From Ryuthela nishihirai (taxonomy: Eukaryota; Arthropoda; Arachnida; Araneae; Heptathelidae): 64,000 bases of DNA. The notes under the pieces were generated by a model, which was not told where the DNA came from, did not search any database, and saw only the letters and a list, made by a program, of their open reading frames with translations. A program made the translations under genes and the position numbers. The stretch is from contig JAWZYU010000009.1 in NCBI GenBank assembly GCA_038380435.1, positions 62,711,901 through 62,775,900 on the forward strand. The letters run 5' to 3'. Below are positions 21,241 to 33,980 of this stretch, one piece after another; positions within the stretch are counted from its first letter, which is position 1, and the number at the start of each line of letters is the position of its first letter.

Positions 21241-24200
21241 GTGGATAATCCTAATCAGAGGCCATCGCAGATACCTGAACCTTACTTAGCTAGTTGGGCA
21301 CCGAAAAGCCTAAACTGGAGTAATGTGTCTCAGGTAGGCCATATGGCTCTTGAAAAAGTCCACTTGAAAAGGTGGTGCCTGAAGTTCCTACCAGCATCGG
21401 TGACTTCAGCCTTTAGCGGAGGAGGAACAGGTCTTTGCCCCATGCCTGCGATCAGGAGGCTGTTTGATATTGTTGGCCCTACCTATCTCAATAAACCTAG
21501 TTTCTTTAAAAATTCTACTAATCATTTTCTCTCTGCAGGAACGTGGAACGTGAGGACATTATATAGAAATTATTCTCTTGATGTCCTCATGCAGGAATCC
21601 AGCGCTGTAACCTAGATATTGTAGGCTTGCAAGAGACCAGATGGACAGGTAAAGGTGAGATACTATAAATATAATAGGTATAAATTAAAAAGGTGAGATA
21701 CTTTAAATTTCTCTTTACATAGAGGGAGAATGGAAAGCATCACCAAGGCGTGGGTCTGCTGCTCAGCAGATGCTAGCGATGCTCTTCTAGGATATGAGTG
21801 CATTAATGAAAGGTTTCTTACAGCAAATTTTCAGACAAGCATTAAAGTCTTGAAGTTATCTGCTGTTATGCCCCCGCGGAAGATGTCGAAGAGGATGAGA
21901 AAGATAGGTTTTACGGACAACTTCAGGATTATTGAATTCTGTCAAGAAAGGAGATATTACCCTTGTTCTAGGTGACTTCAATGCCAAAGTTGATACTGAC
22001 TCTGACCTTTGGGGAGAGGTGATAGGCCCTTTTGCTATTGGTAGCTGCAATGGCAATGGGCAACATCTCCTACAGGTAAGTAAACTAAATGGTTTCAGAA
22101 TAACTAACAGTTATTACAAACACCGCGACATACATAAGTACACATGGGTTTCACCTGATGGGCTGCCTAAGAACATGATTGATTATGTATTAATTAACAG
22201 CAAATGGGCTAGTTCTGTTAGGAATACCAGGTCATATAGGGGAACTGAAATTGGATCTGACCATTACCTTGTTAAAAGTGTCTTGCAACTTAAACTTAAA
22301 AAGTGTTGTGCTAAAGTTAAAAATATTACCTTTAATACTGAAGCTCTGAAAGACCCAGTTATAGCTACAACTTACTATGATAGTTTACTTAGTCATTATG
22401 ACAGTCATGGTTTGCTTACTACTGAAATTGAGGAAGAATGGGGCCGTTTTAAACAGGCTTTTTTTGGAAACTAACAGTACTCTTTTAGGAAAAAAGGAGC
22501 AGAGGAGACAGAATTATCTGAGTGATAAGGCACTTGAGCTTATTTCTGAAAGAAGGAACTGCAGGAATGTCCTTAATCAGTACCCTACTAGTCCTAATAG
22601 AAAGCATTACAGAGAGCTTAATAAACGTGTAAAGGATCAGTTAGCTGCTGATAAGAATCTTTGGCTTGATGGCTTGGCTGACAAAGCCGAGGAATCAGTT
22701 AGCACAACAGCAGAGAGCTGTATCAGATAGTTAATGTTTTGTGTGGTAGAATACGGACAGGTCTACAGGGATTGAAGGATAAACAAGGTAAGGTTATTGA
22801 AGGGGAGTATTCTGTCATGTCTAGGTGGGCTGAGCATTTCAGTGATGTTCTAAACAATGTGGTTAGTTCTACTCCCATTATCTGTAATGATGATAGATGC
22901 ATTGGTGGCTTTAATGTTGACCCTATAACACAATCTTAAGTGATTTTGGCTATTTCTAAACTTAAACTTCATAAATCCCCAGGGGTAGATGAAATTACTG
23001 CAGAAATGCTTAGAGCTGGGAATGTTTCAGTTACCACTTGGATGACTGAAATTCTGAATATCTTTTATGATAAAGGCATGGTTCCTAAAGATTTTACCAG
23101 AGCTATTATTATCCCTATTTTCAAAAAAGGTGATCGCAGTTCTTGTGATATTTAGTTATCACAAGAACTACGATCACCTTTTAGCATATCAACCTGCTTT
23201 TGAACTTGCTGCAAAGGGGTATCAATCTTCTTTCTGTTCCGGGTAAAGTTCTTTCCATGATTGTGCTTAATAGAATTAAGAATCTGATTGACAGTGAATT
23301 GCGTGATGAGCAATGTGGTTTCAGAAGTGGTAGGGGATGTGTAGATCAAATATTTTCACTTCGGCAGATTCTTGAGAAATGTTTAGAGTTTCAGAAACCT
23401 TTGGTTGCTAGCTTTTGTTGATTTCAAAAAGGCTTTCTACTCTGTTGATCGACATAATTTGTGGTTGATTGTGAGATCATATGGTGTACCGGGCAAGTTA
23501 TTTAACCTAATGAAAGCTTTCTATAATAACACTGAGTCGTGTGTGAGAGTTGGTAAGGCTTGTAGCAATTGGTTTAGCATTACTTCTGGTGTTCGACAAG
23601 GGTGCATTTTGTCTCCTTTTCACTTTAGTTTGGTTATTGATCACATTATGCGAAATTCATTGCAAGGGAAAGATTTTGGCCTTAAATGGTCTGGAGATAC
23701 TAGAATTTCTGATTTAGATTATGCTGATGTATATGATTATATGTGATGATTATATATGATTTAGCCCTTTTGGCAAATGATGTTGATGAGATGAACTCTT
23801 TCATTCGAGCTGTTGATGAGACTGTTAGTAGAGTAGGTTTGGTTATAAACAGATAGAAAACTAAAGTGATGAAATTGGTCAGGCAGGTTGTGATTCAGTT
23901 CATCTGAATGGTTGCAGTCTTGAGCAGGTGTCACAGTATAATTACCTTGGGAGCTCTGTAATAAATACCGGTGATATGCGGCATAAGATTAACAGACGAA
24001 TAGGGATTGCTGCCGGGACTTTTAAGAATCTATGGAGATTGTGGAGAAATAGGCGTATACACCTAAAGACTAAAATTAGACTGTATAATAGTTTGGTTCT
24101 TTCTAGGGTTAGTTATGGTAGTGAAACGTGGACGCTGTGTAAACAAGCTAACAGGAAACTAGATGCTTTTGATTCTAGATGCTTACGTAGTATCTTGGGT

Positions 24201-24518
24201 ATTAGGTGGTTTATCTTTGTAAGTAATGATGAGGTTAGGCAAAGGAGTCTGCAACCTCCTTTAAGCAGCATGTTGTGCAGAGAGAGACTCCGCTGGTTTG
24301 GCCATGTTGCCCGTATGGATAATTATGGATTGGCGAATAGGGTTATGAACAATGTGCCTAGAGATCTCAGAAGGAGGGGAAAACCTAGGATGCGGTGGGC
24401 AGACAATGTTAAACAGGACCTTGTTAGAATTGGTGTGCAGGGGCTGGATGCAGCAGATGTAGCTCAGGACAGATATGCTTGGAGAATTAAATTGCATGGT
24501 CTGGTCGGACCTCCGTAG
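21241..24518 (+). pseudogene. LINE ORF: endonuclease and reverse transcriptase, frame-broken
   Basis: This enzyme nicks target DNA and primes cDNA synthesis from the LINE RNA. Endonuclease: TWNVRTLY near 21541, LGDFNAKVD near 21970, NMIDYVLINSKW near 22174, and GSDHYLVKS with the catalytic His near 22253. Reverse transcriptase: LHKSPGVDEITAEML (about 22968), IIIPIFKKGDRSSCD (about 23108), LSVPGKVLSMIVLNRI (about 23230), QCGFRSGRGC (about 23311), DFKKAFYSVDRHN (about 23421), SGVRQGCILSP (about 23586). The catalytic box is intact only as DYAD before an insertion at about 23729-23757 that repeats ATGATTATAT. The C-terminal region (23928-24518) has a SYGSETWTL segment and RLRWFGHVARMD. At least six frame breaks or stops rule out function. 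Confidence 0.9.
23125..23182. repeat. Snapback palindrome in the reverse transcriptase
   Basis: Arms of about 26 nt with one mismatch pair around TTTAG. The left arm is normal coding sequence (KGDRSSCD). The right arm is its inverted copy and destroys the frame before the next conserved block. Confidence 0.9.
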
Positions 24519-25025
24519 CCCATGGCTGCTTGAGGATGATGATGACGATTGTTTAGAAAAGATAGGCTTTGAAAAAAATCGCTGTAATGAAATTTCGGTT
24601 TAGAGATGGTGAACATTAATCCTTTATTGAATTGGGATTATCTAGAATATATGCAAATGCTGAATCTATTAGTTTCGTATAGCGAGTTCCTTCGATTTAG
24701 AATTTTCTTGGTTAGGATTGTTTAAAATTTCGTTTTTTTTTAATCGGATTAAAGAGAATAGATTATACATCTACTATGTTGATATCTAAAAAAATTCCTT
24801 TTGTAGAGTCCTGGTTCAAGGTTGAATTTGTTTGTTCTACAGCATATATTTTAGAATCAGTCTTAGTAATCCAAAGTATTTCGTATTTCCTTTTTTTTCT
24901 ACCCAATTGTCGTACCTTCCCATTTTGTCTTCTACCCAGTTGTCGTTATCCACCGAACTGTCGTACCCTTTCAATTGCCGTATCCACCCAATTGACTTCC
25001 ACCCAATTTTCGAAGACCCGAATGA

Positions 25026-25460
25026 TATTGGGTTAATCAATAAATACAAATCGCTATAAACAAATGGATAGGACTTCATTATATGCTACAAAAACATTTA
25101 CAATAAAATGAACTTACCGACAAAAGTATGTCCTCTCGTTCTTAACGCTTTTAGTCCGGTATTAATATCGTTCAGCTAATAATGCTTGGAACATGACGAT
25201 ATTGTTATTTGAACCCAAATTAAAAAAATTTGTCGGGAGAAAGAACTGATTAACGCATTAAAAATAAGGCTATTCCACACAAACAATAGTTATATACCAG
25301 TGACGTAAAATAGGATTATCTTAAGTGGGAGGGTCTAAAATTTTCATCTTTAACTAAACACATTTATGATCATTAAAATATCTTTTTCCAAATCTTATTT
25401 TATGATTAAAATGTAAAACTGCACAATTAATACTTAATACAGTGTATTGTTAAAAAAAGC
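25026..25460. other. AT-rich sequence, no feature
   Basis: Nothing recognised. Confidence 0.35.
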
Positions 25461-25557
25461 CGTCCTGTGGCCGAGTGGTTAGCGCGCTTGGCTACTAATC
25501 TAAGTGATCTGGTTTGAGCCCCGGGTAAGGCATGGATGTATGTGTCGTTTTTCTGCT
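25461..25557 (+). repeat. SINE family A, 3'-truncated
   Basis: Head GTGGCCGAGTGGTTAGCGCG and B-box-like GGTTTGAGCCCC are present. The copy stops after TTTTCTGCTGAG, where a second head begins. Confidence 0.88.
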
Positions 25558-25609
25558 GAGACGGCCGAGTGGTTAGCGCGCCTGGCTACTGAGCTAAGGG
25601 ACCTGGGCC
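25558..25609 (+). repeat. SINE family A, second head
   Basis: ACGGCCGAGTGGTTAGCGCG through GGGACCTGGGCC directly follows the truncated copy, in the same orientation. It looks like a head-to-tail insertion or a replication slip. Confidence 0.8.
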
Positions 25610-25970
25610 TTTAAATTTTCCAATAGCAGTAATTTTATATCCTGGTAAGTTATCAGTTACATTATATTCCTTATTTCGAACCATTTTTCAAAAAAATTTA
25701 TAAATCAAAAGTCAATTTTTAATTACAAACATGCATTTATTATGTGGTAAAAATCTTTTTAGGCTAGATGCAGTTGCTCAAGACTGAATGTTAAGTAAAA
25801 TACTATACGGAGAAATGACGGGAATTATGTCCCATAAAAATATAATTTTAAGGATTTAATAGTAGAAAATATGTATTACTTTTGTAGAGTTAACCGAATG
25901 GCAAAGTCCTCAAAAACGCTTTCTTGTTGTTGCCTGTTTCCTTCCTTGAGCCTTAACATAGGAAATGGGT
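25610..25970. other. AT-rich sequence, no feature
   Basis: Nothing recognised. Confidence 0.35.
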
Positions 25971-26350
25971 TGGGTTGTTTTACCTCTGAGCGGCACTTTT
26001 TTGTACACCATGGGCTAAATGGCCCGGTCACATGGACCCCGAAGGCTCAGAGAAGGTTGGGGGAGGGGACCCACTGGAACAGCTGTTGGGAGACAGATGG
26101 AAGCCTCCCGTCAAGGCCATCCAGCATGAACGTGCACAGACGTGCACATGACTCTCCCGTACACGGGGTCACGGCTTAACGTCCCATCCGACGGACGGCG
26201 ATCTTTCCAAGCTCATCGGTGTATCCTACTGACCGTGGGCAGGGCAGGAAATTCTTGCGGAGATAAATCTCAACGCTGACCCAGCTGGGACTCGAACCTG
26301 GGAACTACAGATTACGAGCCTGGCGCGCTACCGACTGAGCCTACCCCCTT
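25971..26350 (-). repeat. SINE family B, full length
   Basis: The head on the - strand includes GCTCAGTCGGTAGCGCGCCA and GGTTCGAGTCCC. The + strand shows TGGGTTGTTTTACC at the distal end. This is one of the best preserved copies. Confidence 0.9.
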
Positions 26351-26355
26351 ATAGC

Positions 26356-26712
26356 TGGGTTGTTTTACTTTGAATGTCCCTTTTCTGCACATAATGGTCG
26401 AAATGGCAAGGTCATAAGGACTCAGAGAAGGTTGGGAAAGGGGATTCACTAGAAAGCTGTTAGTATACAAATAAAAGTCTCCCTTTAAGGCCACCCAGCG
26501 TATTCTATAACCTGCAGAAGGTATGGTTCTCCTGCGCATGGTACCACGACTTAACGTCCCATCTATCTGACGGCGTTCTTCCCAAAGCGTCAGTGTCACC
26601 ATTCTCACCGAGGGCAGGAGTTAGAAAAGATAAATCTCAACGCTGGTACAATTAGGATTTGAACCTGGGAACTGCAGATTAGAAGCCTGGAGTGCTACCG
26701 ACTGAGCCAACA
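26356..26712 (-). repeat. SINE family B, adjacent copy
   Basis: This is a more diverged copy in the same orientation, separated from the preceding one by about 5 bases. Its head ends near TTGGCTCAGTCGG on the - strand. Confidence 0.85.
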
Positions 26713-29511
26713 TTATGTAAAGTAAGTTCATCTTTGTGAGTTTGACCACTTGAACGCTACCAACGATAGTAATAGTGCAATAATAGTGCCCTTTTATTCC
26801 AGCGCCGAATCGATGCCAACGATTTCATTAGAGACAAACAAAAAAGTAAATATTTAGTAACACGCTGATAATTCTAGTCAAAATTAATAATTATTTAAAA
26901 CGTCAAATATTAGAAGCGCTTAAAAAAGTTATCATTTTTTCAGTAATATAAAATCCAAACCAAGAAGCAAATTCAATCACATGACATTCTGTTGAGATGG
27001 AAGAAGTACTCGCTATAAAATCTAACTTTTCCAAACAGGTATTTGAAGAGCTCCCTACGTTTGCCATTTCTTCCTACTCTCCTACATTTTTGGTTGCTGC
27101 TTTACATGCTCAGTAAGTGAATGCAAACACTTTCAATCCATCCTCTCTTAACACCGAAAACAGCCGAAGCTAAAAGTAATTGTCACTAGCGAACAACACA
27201 TAGCAATAAATGGGATATGAGCGGACAGCAGAAAATCGCTTTCAATAAGAGAACGAGTAGTCAGAAGGCAGTCACGAGTATTATCTATCTCCCACAGGGG
27301 ATCTGATCCGAAATGCAGGCAAAGAATGAGCCTGCCCTTTGATAAAGTGGTTTTCAAGACATGAACTCTTTCTGTACCATGAACATTAGTTGGCTGAACA
27401 GTTTCATAATCCTATAAGACACAGTGTTCTTCTTTGTGTGTTTACACAATACACAGTTGATTGCGTTCTTTTCCTAGTCAATTTCCCAAACGCCTTATCA
27501 CCGAAATTGAATATTGCATGAAACTAAAGTGCCTTGAAATATTCCATCAAGGGAAGTATTTGTGAAGGAGTAACTAATGGTACGGCCAAACTCTAAAGGG
27601 AATTTTAAAATGTCATTTCGAATTCGTAATCGAAAGATACTGAGTGAACGTTTTCTGTTTTCTGAATGCGAAGCTTCTTGGAAAATGGAGAATGACGTAA
27701 GGATTATTCGAGTGGAAAAAACATCTTTTTTCTTCGTTTTTCTTTAGATATATATGCAAAAATTTTGAAATTTTGTGTTGTTGTTTTTTGGTTTCTTTTT
27801 TTTCGCAACCTATTAAAAAACCTTATTATCTCGAGGAAGAATAGCAAAATTTAAACTGTCAACATCATTTAATTAAGCACAGTTAACTTTCGATTAACGG
27901 CGGTAATGGAGGTGAAAAAGGTCACGAGTAATTAAGAACGATGGTTGAAAAAAAGAACTGGTCATAACTTAAAACAAAGCAGATTTAATGAAATTTGAAC
28001 CAGTTGAAATTACATCCGATATCATTTACCATAATTACTTCGATTATTCTAAATTTAACAATATGCTTATCTTGTCCATCGGACTTTTCTCAATGATAAA
28101 CTGATTTTAATCAATAATCAGCTAAATTAAAGGAGCATTTGTAGCTAGCTTTTAGACAAAGAGGAGGTAGAAAGTTTCAAGAGGAACATTCTCTCTTCAT
28201 TTCCAAGTTTAAACCAGTCAATCAAGCATAACATGACAGGAGAAATACATGAGTCACCTAATCAGTACAAACGTCACAGAAGCATCCTGAACATCTTTAT
28301 TTCGAGGAAGAGTACGAGCGTTTTTACCTCTCTAGATCTCCGGAACGACAAGGAGTAGAAACGTTATCATATTCTACTTCTTATCTTCTTACTATGATAA
28401 GCATATTCCTAAATCTTTGAAATATTTAAATGGTACTTTTGCTACAAACATTTTTCTTGTTTCAAAGTTCTTCATTTCCCCTTATTCTCCTTTGTCACAT
28501 GTTTTTTCTTCTATTATTCTTCATCTTCACGTGTTTTTTTTATCTGTTATTTTCTTCCAAACTTTAAACAGGTATTCAGACCCATAAAAACAACTTATTT
28601 TCAAATTAATTAAAAACATTCTAATGATTAAATATGAAATATGCAATTAATTAAAACTGATCTTTTTTTTCTAATTATTTCACAAGTGATTAGAATATTT
28701 TTTTTTCCTTTTTCCTATATATAAAGATTGGAGGTGGAAACATACTATTCAAATTCCTTAAAAAGTGTCTTTGAAGCTGAATTAATAAATATTAAAGTTT
28801 CTTAGAATCCGTTTGATTTCTTCCTCTAATTCAGGCCTGATCAGATATACCTTTTCAAAACTCCCAACATATATAAAGACCCATGACAATACAGTTTCCA
28901 ACTTCCATTCCTATTTACTCTAAAATTTAAATATTAAACATTAGATGAATGTTAATCCCTGTTTGAATTCTACGATTATTTCAATCATTTAAAATTTTTT
29001 ACCAAGTATGTACAATCATAAAGACTATACCTCTTTCATACTTTATTCAAATTAAAAAGTTATTCGTAGATTGAAATACTAAATAATAATAAATATACAT
29101 TTATATCCAAAGAATGCGAAACCTAAAGCAGAAAAGAGCAGCGAAAAGAGCATTTAACAAATTCCAGTTGTGATCTAACTGTATAACCAAAATTCTTCAA
29201 AAAATCTGTGAAATCTCCGTGAAAACAAAACCTTGATAAAACATTTTAACACTCTCTTTTGGAGTCTTGTAAAAATTGTCCAAAATCTTTCCTACATCGA
29301 TTACTATCCATTTCTAAATTACAAAATAAGTTATTGAAAAAAGCAATTTCCAATAAGCGAATTCGAAACAAATTTTTCTCTTAAACAACTTACTACATAC
29401 GTTTATTTGTGAATTTGTCATCAAAAGGTCTAAGGACAATGTTATCGATATATATTTTTTGTTCTATTAAAAATATATTTGCAGAAGAAAATTTGTCTGA
29501 TCGCACATTAT
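26713..29511. other. AT-rich sequence without recognised genes
   Basis: No transposon protein, SINE or tRNA found. The stretch 27000-27420 is slightly less AT-rich. The 69-codon - strand frame there (27148-27357) has no recognisable domain. Confidence 0.4.
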
Positions 29512-29868
29512 AAATAAAATTTAAAAGCATTTGGAACTGAATACAATTTTTATGGTGTCTTACATTTTCAAAGTAATGGTAATAAGTAATTCAGTATTTG
29601 AATTAGTCATTTTTCTGAAAATGAACTTTACTTCCGTAATCGACTTCTAATTACTATAGTCGTTAACATATCGAAGAATTCAGTTCCAAATGCTTTTAAA
29701 TAAAATTTAAAAGCATTTGGAACTGAATACAATTTTTATGGTGTCTTACATTTTCAAAGTAATGGTAATAAGTAATTCAGTATTTGAATTAGTCATTTTT
29801 CTGAAAATGAACTTTACTTCCGTAATCGACTTCTAATTACTATAGTCGTTAACATATCGAAGAATTAG
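29512..29868. repeat. Exact tandem duplication, 171-bp copies at a 186-bp period
   Basis: 29512-29682 and 29698-29868 are identical as far as I can read. The 15-base spacer completes an inverted copy of the repeat start. Confidence 0.93.
29678..29728. repeat. Palindrome at the duplication junction
   Basis: ATTCAGTTCCAAATGCTTTT and its inverted partner meet here, so the two copies are joined through a hairpin. Confidence 0.9.
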
Positions 29869-30239
29869 TGTTATTACAAGTAATAGAAAGCTGATACCAT
29901 AGTTTAAAACTAATGTCAAACGTAAGTCCCTATTTTTTATTTATTTCAGAAAAAAAAATTAAAAACGCATAATTCTAATGCATCGGCGACGTCTTTAGAA
30001 GGGAAGAAGATCATTTGAGCTCCACCATTTCTAGGTTCGAATAAACATACTTAAATCAATATAATACAAACTGTGGACTAGAGTCATCTAATATATACAT
30101 GATTGCAAGTGATTGACATGATTGCAAGTGACTGACTGATAGGGATAATGCTAATTCTAAATATGATGCAGAAATGGTAGAGCTCTGAAAATTTGCACCT
30201 CGGGGTAATCTGGGTCGCATTCTCTCGAAAAAATTTCGA

Positions 30240-30760
30240 AATTTGACCTCCTACATATCCTTTAAGATCAAATGGAGGTCACGTAGAGATCAAACAGTGA
30301 TCTACGAGTGCTAGAAACGTGAAGAGTAGTGTCTAAGGGTGGTTCGGATTGTAGGTGTCGGAAACTTTACGATATTTCGGATTCGGAAGGTCCTTCGAGG
30401 TCAAATTTAGATCTTTCAGTGCTAGAGAGCCAAAAGTTGGTTCCTGGAGTATTTTAAGTCGTAGATCTTAAAAAATGTAGCGAAATAGGACCCGATGGAT
30501 CCTTCAAGGTTAAAGTTTAAATATAGATCCACCAGTTTTAGAGGGCTAAAATTGGTGACTGGGGAGATTTTGAGTTATATAGCTAAGAAATTATGGCAAA
30601 TGTGGAATGCGACAGGTCCTTCGAGGTCAAAGGTCAAATTCTATATTCCGCTGCTGGAAAACTAAAAATTGGTGAATAGGACTCTTTCAGGTAATAGAAC
30701 TCTGAAATAAGAGGAATATTAAGATCAGGTGTTGCATTCAAGGTCAAACAGGAGCCGGAG
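30240..30760 (+). repeat. 110-130-bp tandem repeat, left arm of FB-B
   Basis: Markers: CTTTAAGATCAAATGG near 30259, GGTCCTTCGAGGTCAAA at 30389, GGATCCTTCAAGGTTAAA at 30497, GGTCCTTCGAGGTCAAA at 30615 and a decayed copy near 30733. Each is followed by a GCTAGA..GCCAAAA-like segment. Confidence 0.75.
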
Positions 30761-33539
30761 TGACGGGCTAGAAATAAATCGGTACTTTCGGCATCTTTGT
30801 CATCTTTTATGTAAATATAACTTTCATTTAAATATCGCAATCAAATAGAAATGATAAAGCATATTACAATAAAATTTAATGTCGAAAACCCAACAAGAAT
30901 TCTGTAAAGGTTTTTCTGTTGCAAGTTACGCCAGATACTTCTTTTACAAATATTTTATTAGCGTTAAAACTTATGTGCAAATAATATTTATAGAGATATT
31001 TTGGATTATAAAAGTTCCAATAAAAATTTTACAATGAAATTTTAAAAAATTTTGATACTTATTTTTAATGCGAATGATTTTTTTTATCTTTGAAATATTA
31101 GCTTGGTGATTTGTTTTTCATATTACTATTTTAATGATGATTGTTTCTGGAATTTGCAATTGGGGAATATCACGATCTCTGAAAATGCTTTGGAATAATA
31201 TTAATCTCTTGTAAACGCCAAGCAACTGAGAATACCTACTTTTGTGTCAAAATTAATTTTTAAACTTTATTCCCCAAAAATCTGAACTTCCACACTCTAA
31301 TGGGACAAACTCTTAATTCTGAACTGTAAATAATGAAAATTCATCTGAAAATGAAGGTTACGTAGGCCTAATTAAAAAATAATTCTCATATTTGATACTT
31401 ATAGGTTTAAAACTTCGCTTTTTTAAAAGTTTTTGTTTTTATGAGATATCTTATTTCCAGAGGGAGACACAATGTTAAAGAACGTGATATGCCATGTTTT
31501 CTATCACCCTGTTGGAAAAAGTATTGGTGCCCATAGCAACAATTAAGAACAAGGGAAATCGCATGAAATCTTTAATTCTGAAATTCAATGTTAAAATAAA
31601 AGTAAAATTATTAATCACACTAAATTATTGCAAAAAACTTCAAGCAAAGGTGTATATATTGTTGTCGCTGAGAATCAATATCGAACCAACGCAACTACTG
31701 AAATCTAACAAAAAAAATATCGATAACTCAGAACTAAATCTCAAACGCTAGATAAAATTTCGGAAAATATATATCAGAGTGCTTTGATCAGATACACTTT
31801 AAGATAGAGAGCTGAAATTGGCTTGAAATCCTTTAATCAAATTAATATCCTCTTTTCTAGTTTACGTTCTCTAACATCCTTCATGTTGTGTGGACCTAGA
31901 GCGAGCTCTTCCCGTGAAAGCCTCTATAGAATTCCTCTTATGCAACGTCTCATACTGAATTTGTCATTGATGCCCTTCTTCACATATGTTAAATCTTTCA
32001 CTACTTCGCCTCCTATGCTTTCGTTATCCATGACATTACTCCAATGTATTCCCTATCTGAACTCGCTATTAAAGATGAACAACTATATATTCCTATCTAA
32101 TTTATCCTGATTTTAAATTTCAAGATTGGACTGGCCGTAACAGTTACTGGGAAAATTCCACCAGACTACAGTCTTAAATGGGTGAAAAGTAGGCAATAGT
32201 TGCTACAGAGTACTAGAGTAGTCCTTATACGGATGGCTGCACGAAACTTATCCCGCTGAGACAGACATTCTAGCTCAGTTTCAGTTAAATTATACTAATT
32301 AACATATTTATAGAACATTTGTTCGGTAGAGTTTTCATTGTGGGAGACGCAGACACAATTGAGACTCTAACATGAGAATATCAGAATTTGCAGCTCCTTA
32401 ATACCTTCAAAGACATATCATAATTGAACAATTACAATTTCAATCTCCTGATTTGTTCCATGGCATGGCACTATTACTGTAAGCTAATAAGAAATTTCGG
32501 ACCAAAAATTTAAACTCACAAAAAATATTCCAATTTATGATATCGTTGATATAAAATTGTTAAAATGATGAATCGACTTTTAGAGCGCAAAAGGTTTTGA
32601 CAGTTTCTTAATAAAATTGAAATTTTCATCAAACTCGGCACCACGTTAATAAAAAATATATGTATTCACCAACACTAAACGTTATTAGTTAACCGAAAAC
32701 AGCGTGCATCTTTCCAACGTTAAATATGCATAAAATATTAGTTAGGGAATAGCATGACAAATTTTTAGATGTATCAGACTCGTTTTTTGACTATCAACTT
32801 TTATAGTAATTTTTAAAATATTGTCTAAGAACGAGTTAGCTCATATAAGCGGCTCTACAGATTGAAGAAGATGCATTATTGTTTTTAACTTAACTGATAT
32901 AATTGTGATATGTCACATTCTAAAATTAAACCCACCCAGCAGATTCTATTTTGTCTTAAAAAGAAAATAGTAATTTTAATATAAAAATTTAATCTTTCAT
33001 GTTTCTCAATAAGAAGCGAACAGAAAGTTAAGTAAAAAACAAATCTCTCTTCAAGTGACCAATTACAAAAAATTTCGAACACAATGTAAAAAGCCGGAAA
33101 AAAATGAGAGAAACAGCGGAAAAATGAAAAAAAAGATATCAGATATCGTCAATCCCATGCTTTTGTATGTGTTTAGACTAGAGATCTTTTCTTTTTCTGA
33201 TAGTCATATATCTAACAACTCAGTAACTGGAATAGCTCCAGAAAATTTGATGAAATTGTTGGTAGACGTTGATATTAATCATTAAATGTCTAGCAGCGTT
33301 TTGCTCATCTTAAAATACTGTTAGTCGATGCAACTCGTATGCTACAACATATACGTGGAATTCATTATTAAATTTTTATTTACCTATGGTATATGATTAC
33401 ATTCTTATCAGAATCCGCTGTGTTCTTAGTTCTAATACACACAAGTGGAGTCAGAAATCAACATTTAATGCAATTTGATAGAAACAACAATAACATTTCA
33501 TATGAGAAATCAATCTCCGCCATTGGCGCTTCTTGATTT
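30761..33539. other. Interior of FB-B
   Basis: AT-rich. No recognised protein, tRNA or SINE. Confidence 0.4.
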
Positions 33540-33980
33540 CTCGATTCGTTGCTCTATTAAACACCATGTCGGATGGAAAAAGTTTCAATCTTTTTGAAAT
33601 CTACGACCTGAGCTACCCTTAGGCATGGATTTTCACCTTTCCAGCATATACAGGCCGAAATTTTACCACTAACTTCAAAGAATTCGTCGGATCAGAAATT
33701 TCTAAACGTTTCTGAGTTTTACAACGACATAAGCACGAATTTCCTCCTTTTTAGCAAGTACAGATCAAGTTGTAAACGAAATTTGACATCAGTTTGACTT
33801 GAAGGACACTCCAGATCCACAATTTCTTAAAATTTCCGAGATCCAGACCCGAAATATCCCCAAGCACCTAATTTCACATTTTCATGTAAATTGAATTCTG
33901 ACTTCTAAAACTTCGCCTGGCGAATTTCGAAATTTCGCAAGATTTCTGAGATCTACATACAAAACCTTATCAAACTAAAA
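33540..33980 (-). repeat. 110-130-bp tandem repeat, right arm of FB-B
   Basis: Inverted markers occur at about 33672, 33795 (TTTGACTTGAAGGACACTCC) and 33900, with GAGATCTAC or GAGATCCAG segments between them. Confidence 0.65.

Larger units (their letters stand above)
20845..24552 (+). mobile_element. RTE-like non-LTR retrotransposon, 3.7 kb
   Basis: A near full-length LINE lies inside the right arm of FB-A. Order: 5' leader with GGACAGGTCTAGCACC (about 20915), endonuclease (about 21538-22480), reverse transcriptase (about 22940-23830), C-terminal region to a stop at 24516-24518, then a short 3' end of ATGATGATGACGAT repeats. A trinucleotide-type tail instead of poly-A is typical of RTE-clade elements. 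The left flank near 20844 and right flank near 24553 resume repeat-arm sequence. Confidence 0.85.
18375..25025. mobile_element. Foldback-like structure with tandem-repeat arms (FB-A), interrupted by a LINE
   Basis: The outermost parts are inverted copies: 18375-18590 and the reverse complement of about 24815-25025. Both contain repeated CGACAATTGGG-type motifs followed by GATTACTAAGACT and ATATGCTGTA. Inside, the left arm carries tandem units read in one direction and the right arm the same units in the other, with the turning point near 19400-19700. Without the LINE the structure is about 2.9 kb. No transposase-like frame is visible. Exact termini and target duplication are unresolved. Confidence 0.65.
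30180..33980. mobile_element. Foldback-like structure with tandem-repeat arms (FB-B)
   Basis: The left array (30180-30760) and right array (about 33540-33980) contain the same repeat in opposite orientations. Unit markers are GGTCCTTCGAGGTCAAA with AAATTTTACGAAATTTCGG-like segments. The 2.8-kb interior is AT-rich. Its two longest + strand frames (31494-31751, 31823-32110) are unrecognised. Exact ends and flanking duplication cannot be placed by eye. Confidence 0.55.

Noticed and set aside
29512..29868. CRISPR-like array
   Set aside because: There are only two long identical copies, without short repeats and unique spacers, in a eukaryotic setting.
31494..32110. Two frames in the interior of FB-B as a possible foldback transposase
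   Set aside because: Composition follows the AT-rich background, no acidic triad or DNA-binding motif is visible, and the frames do not continue into one another.
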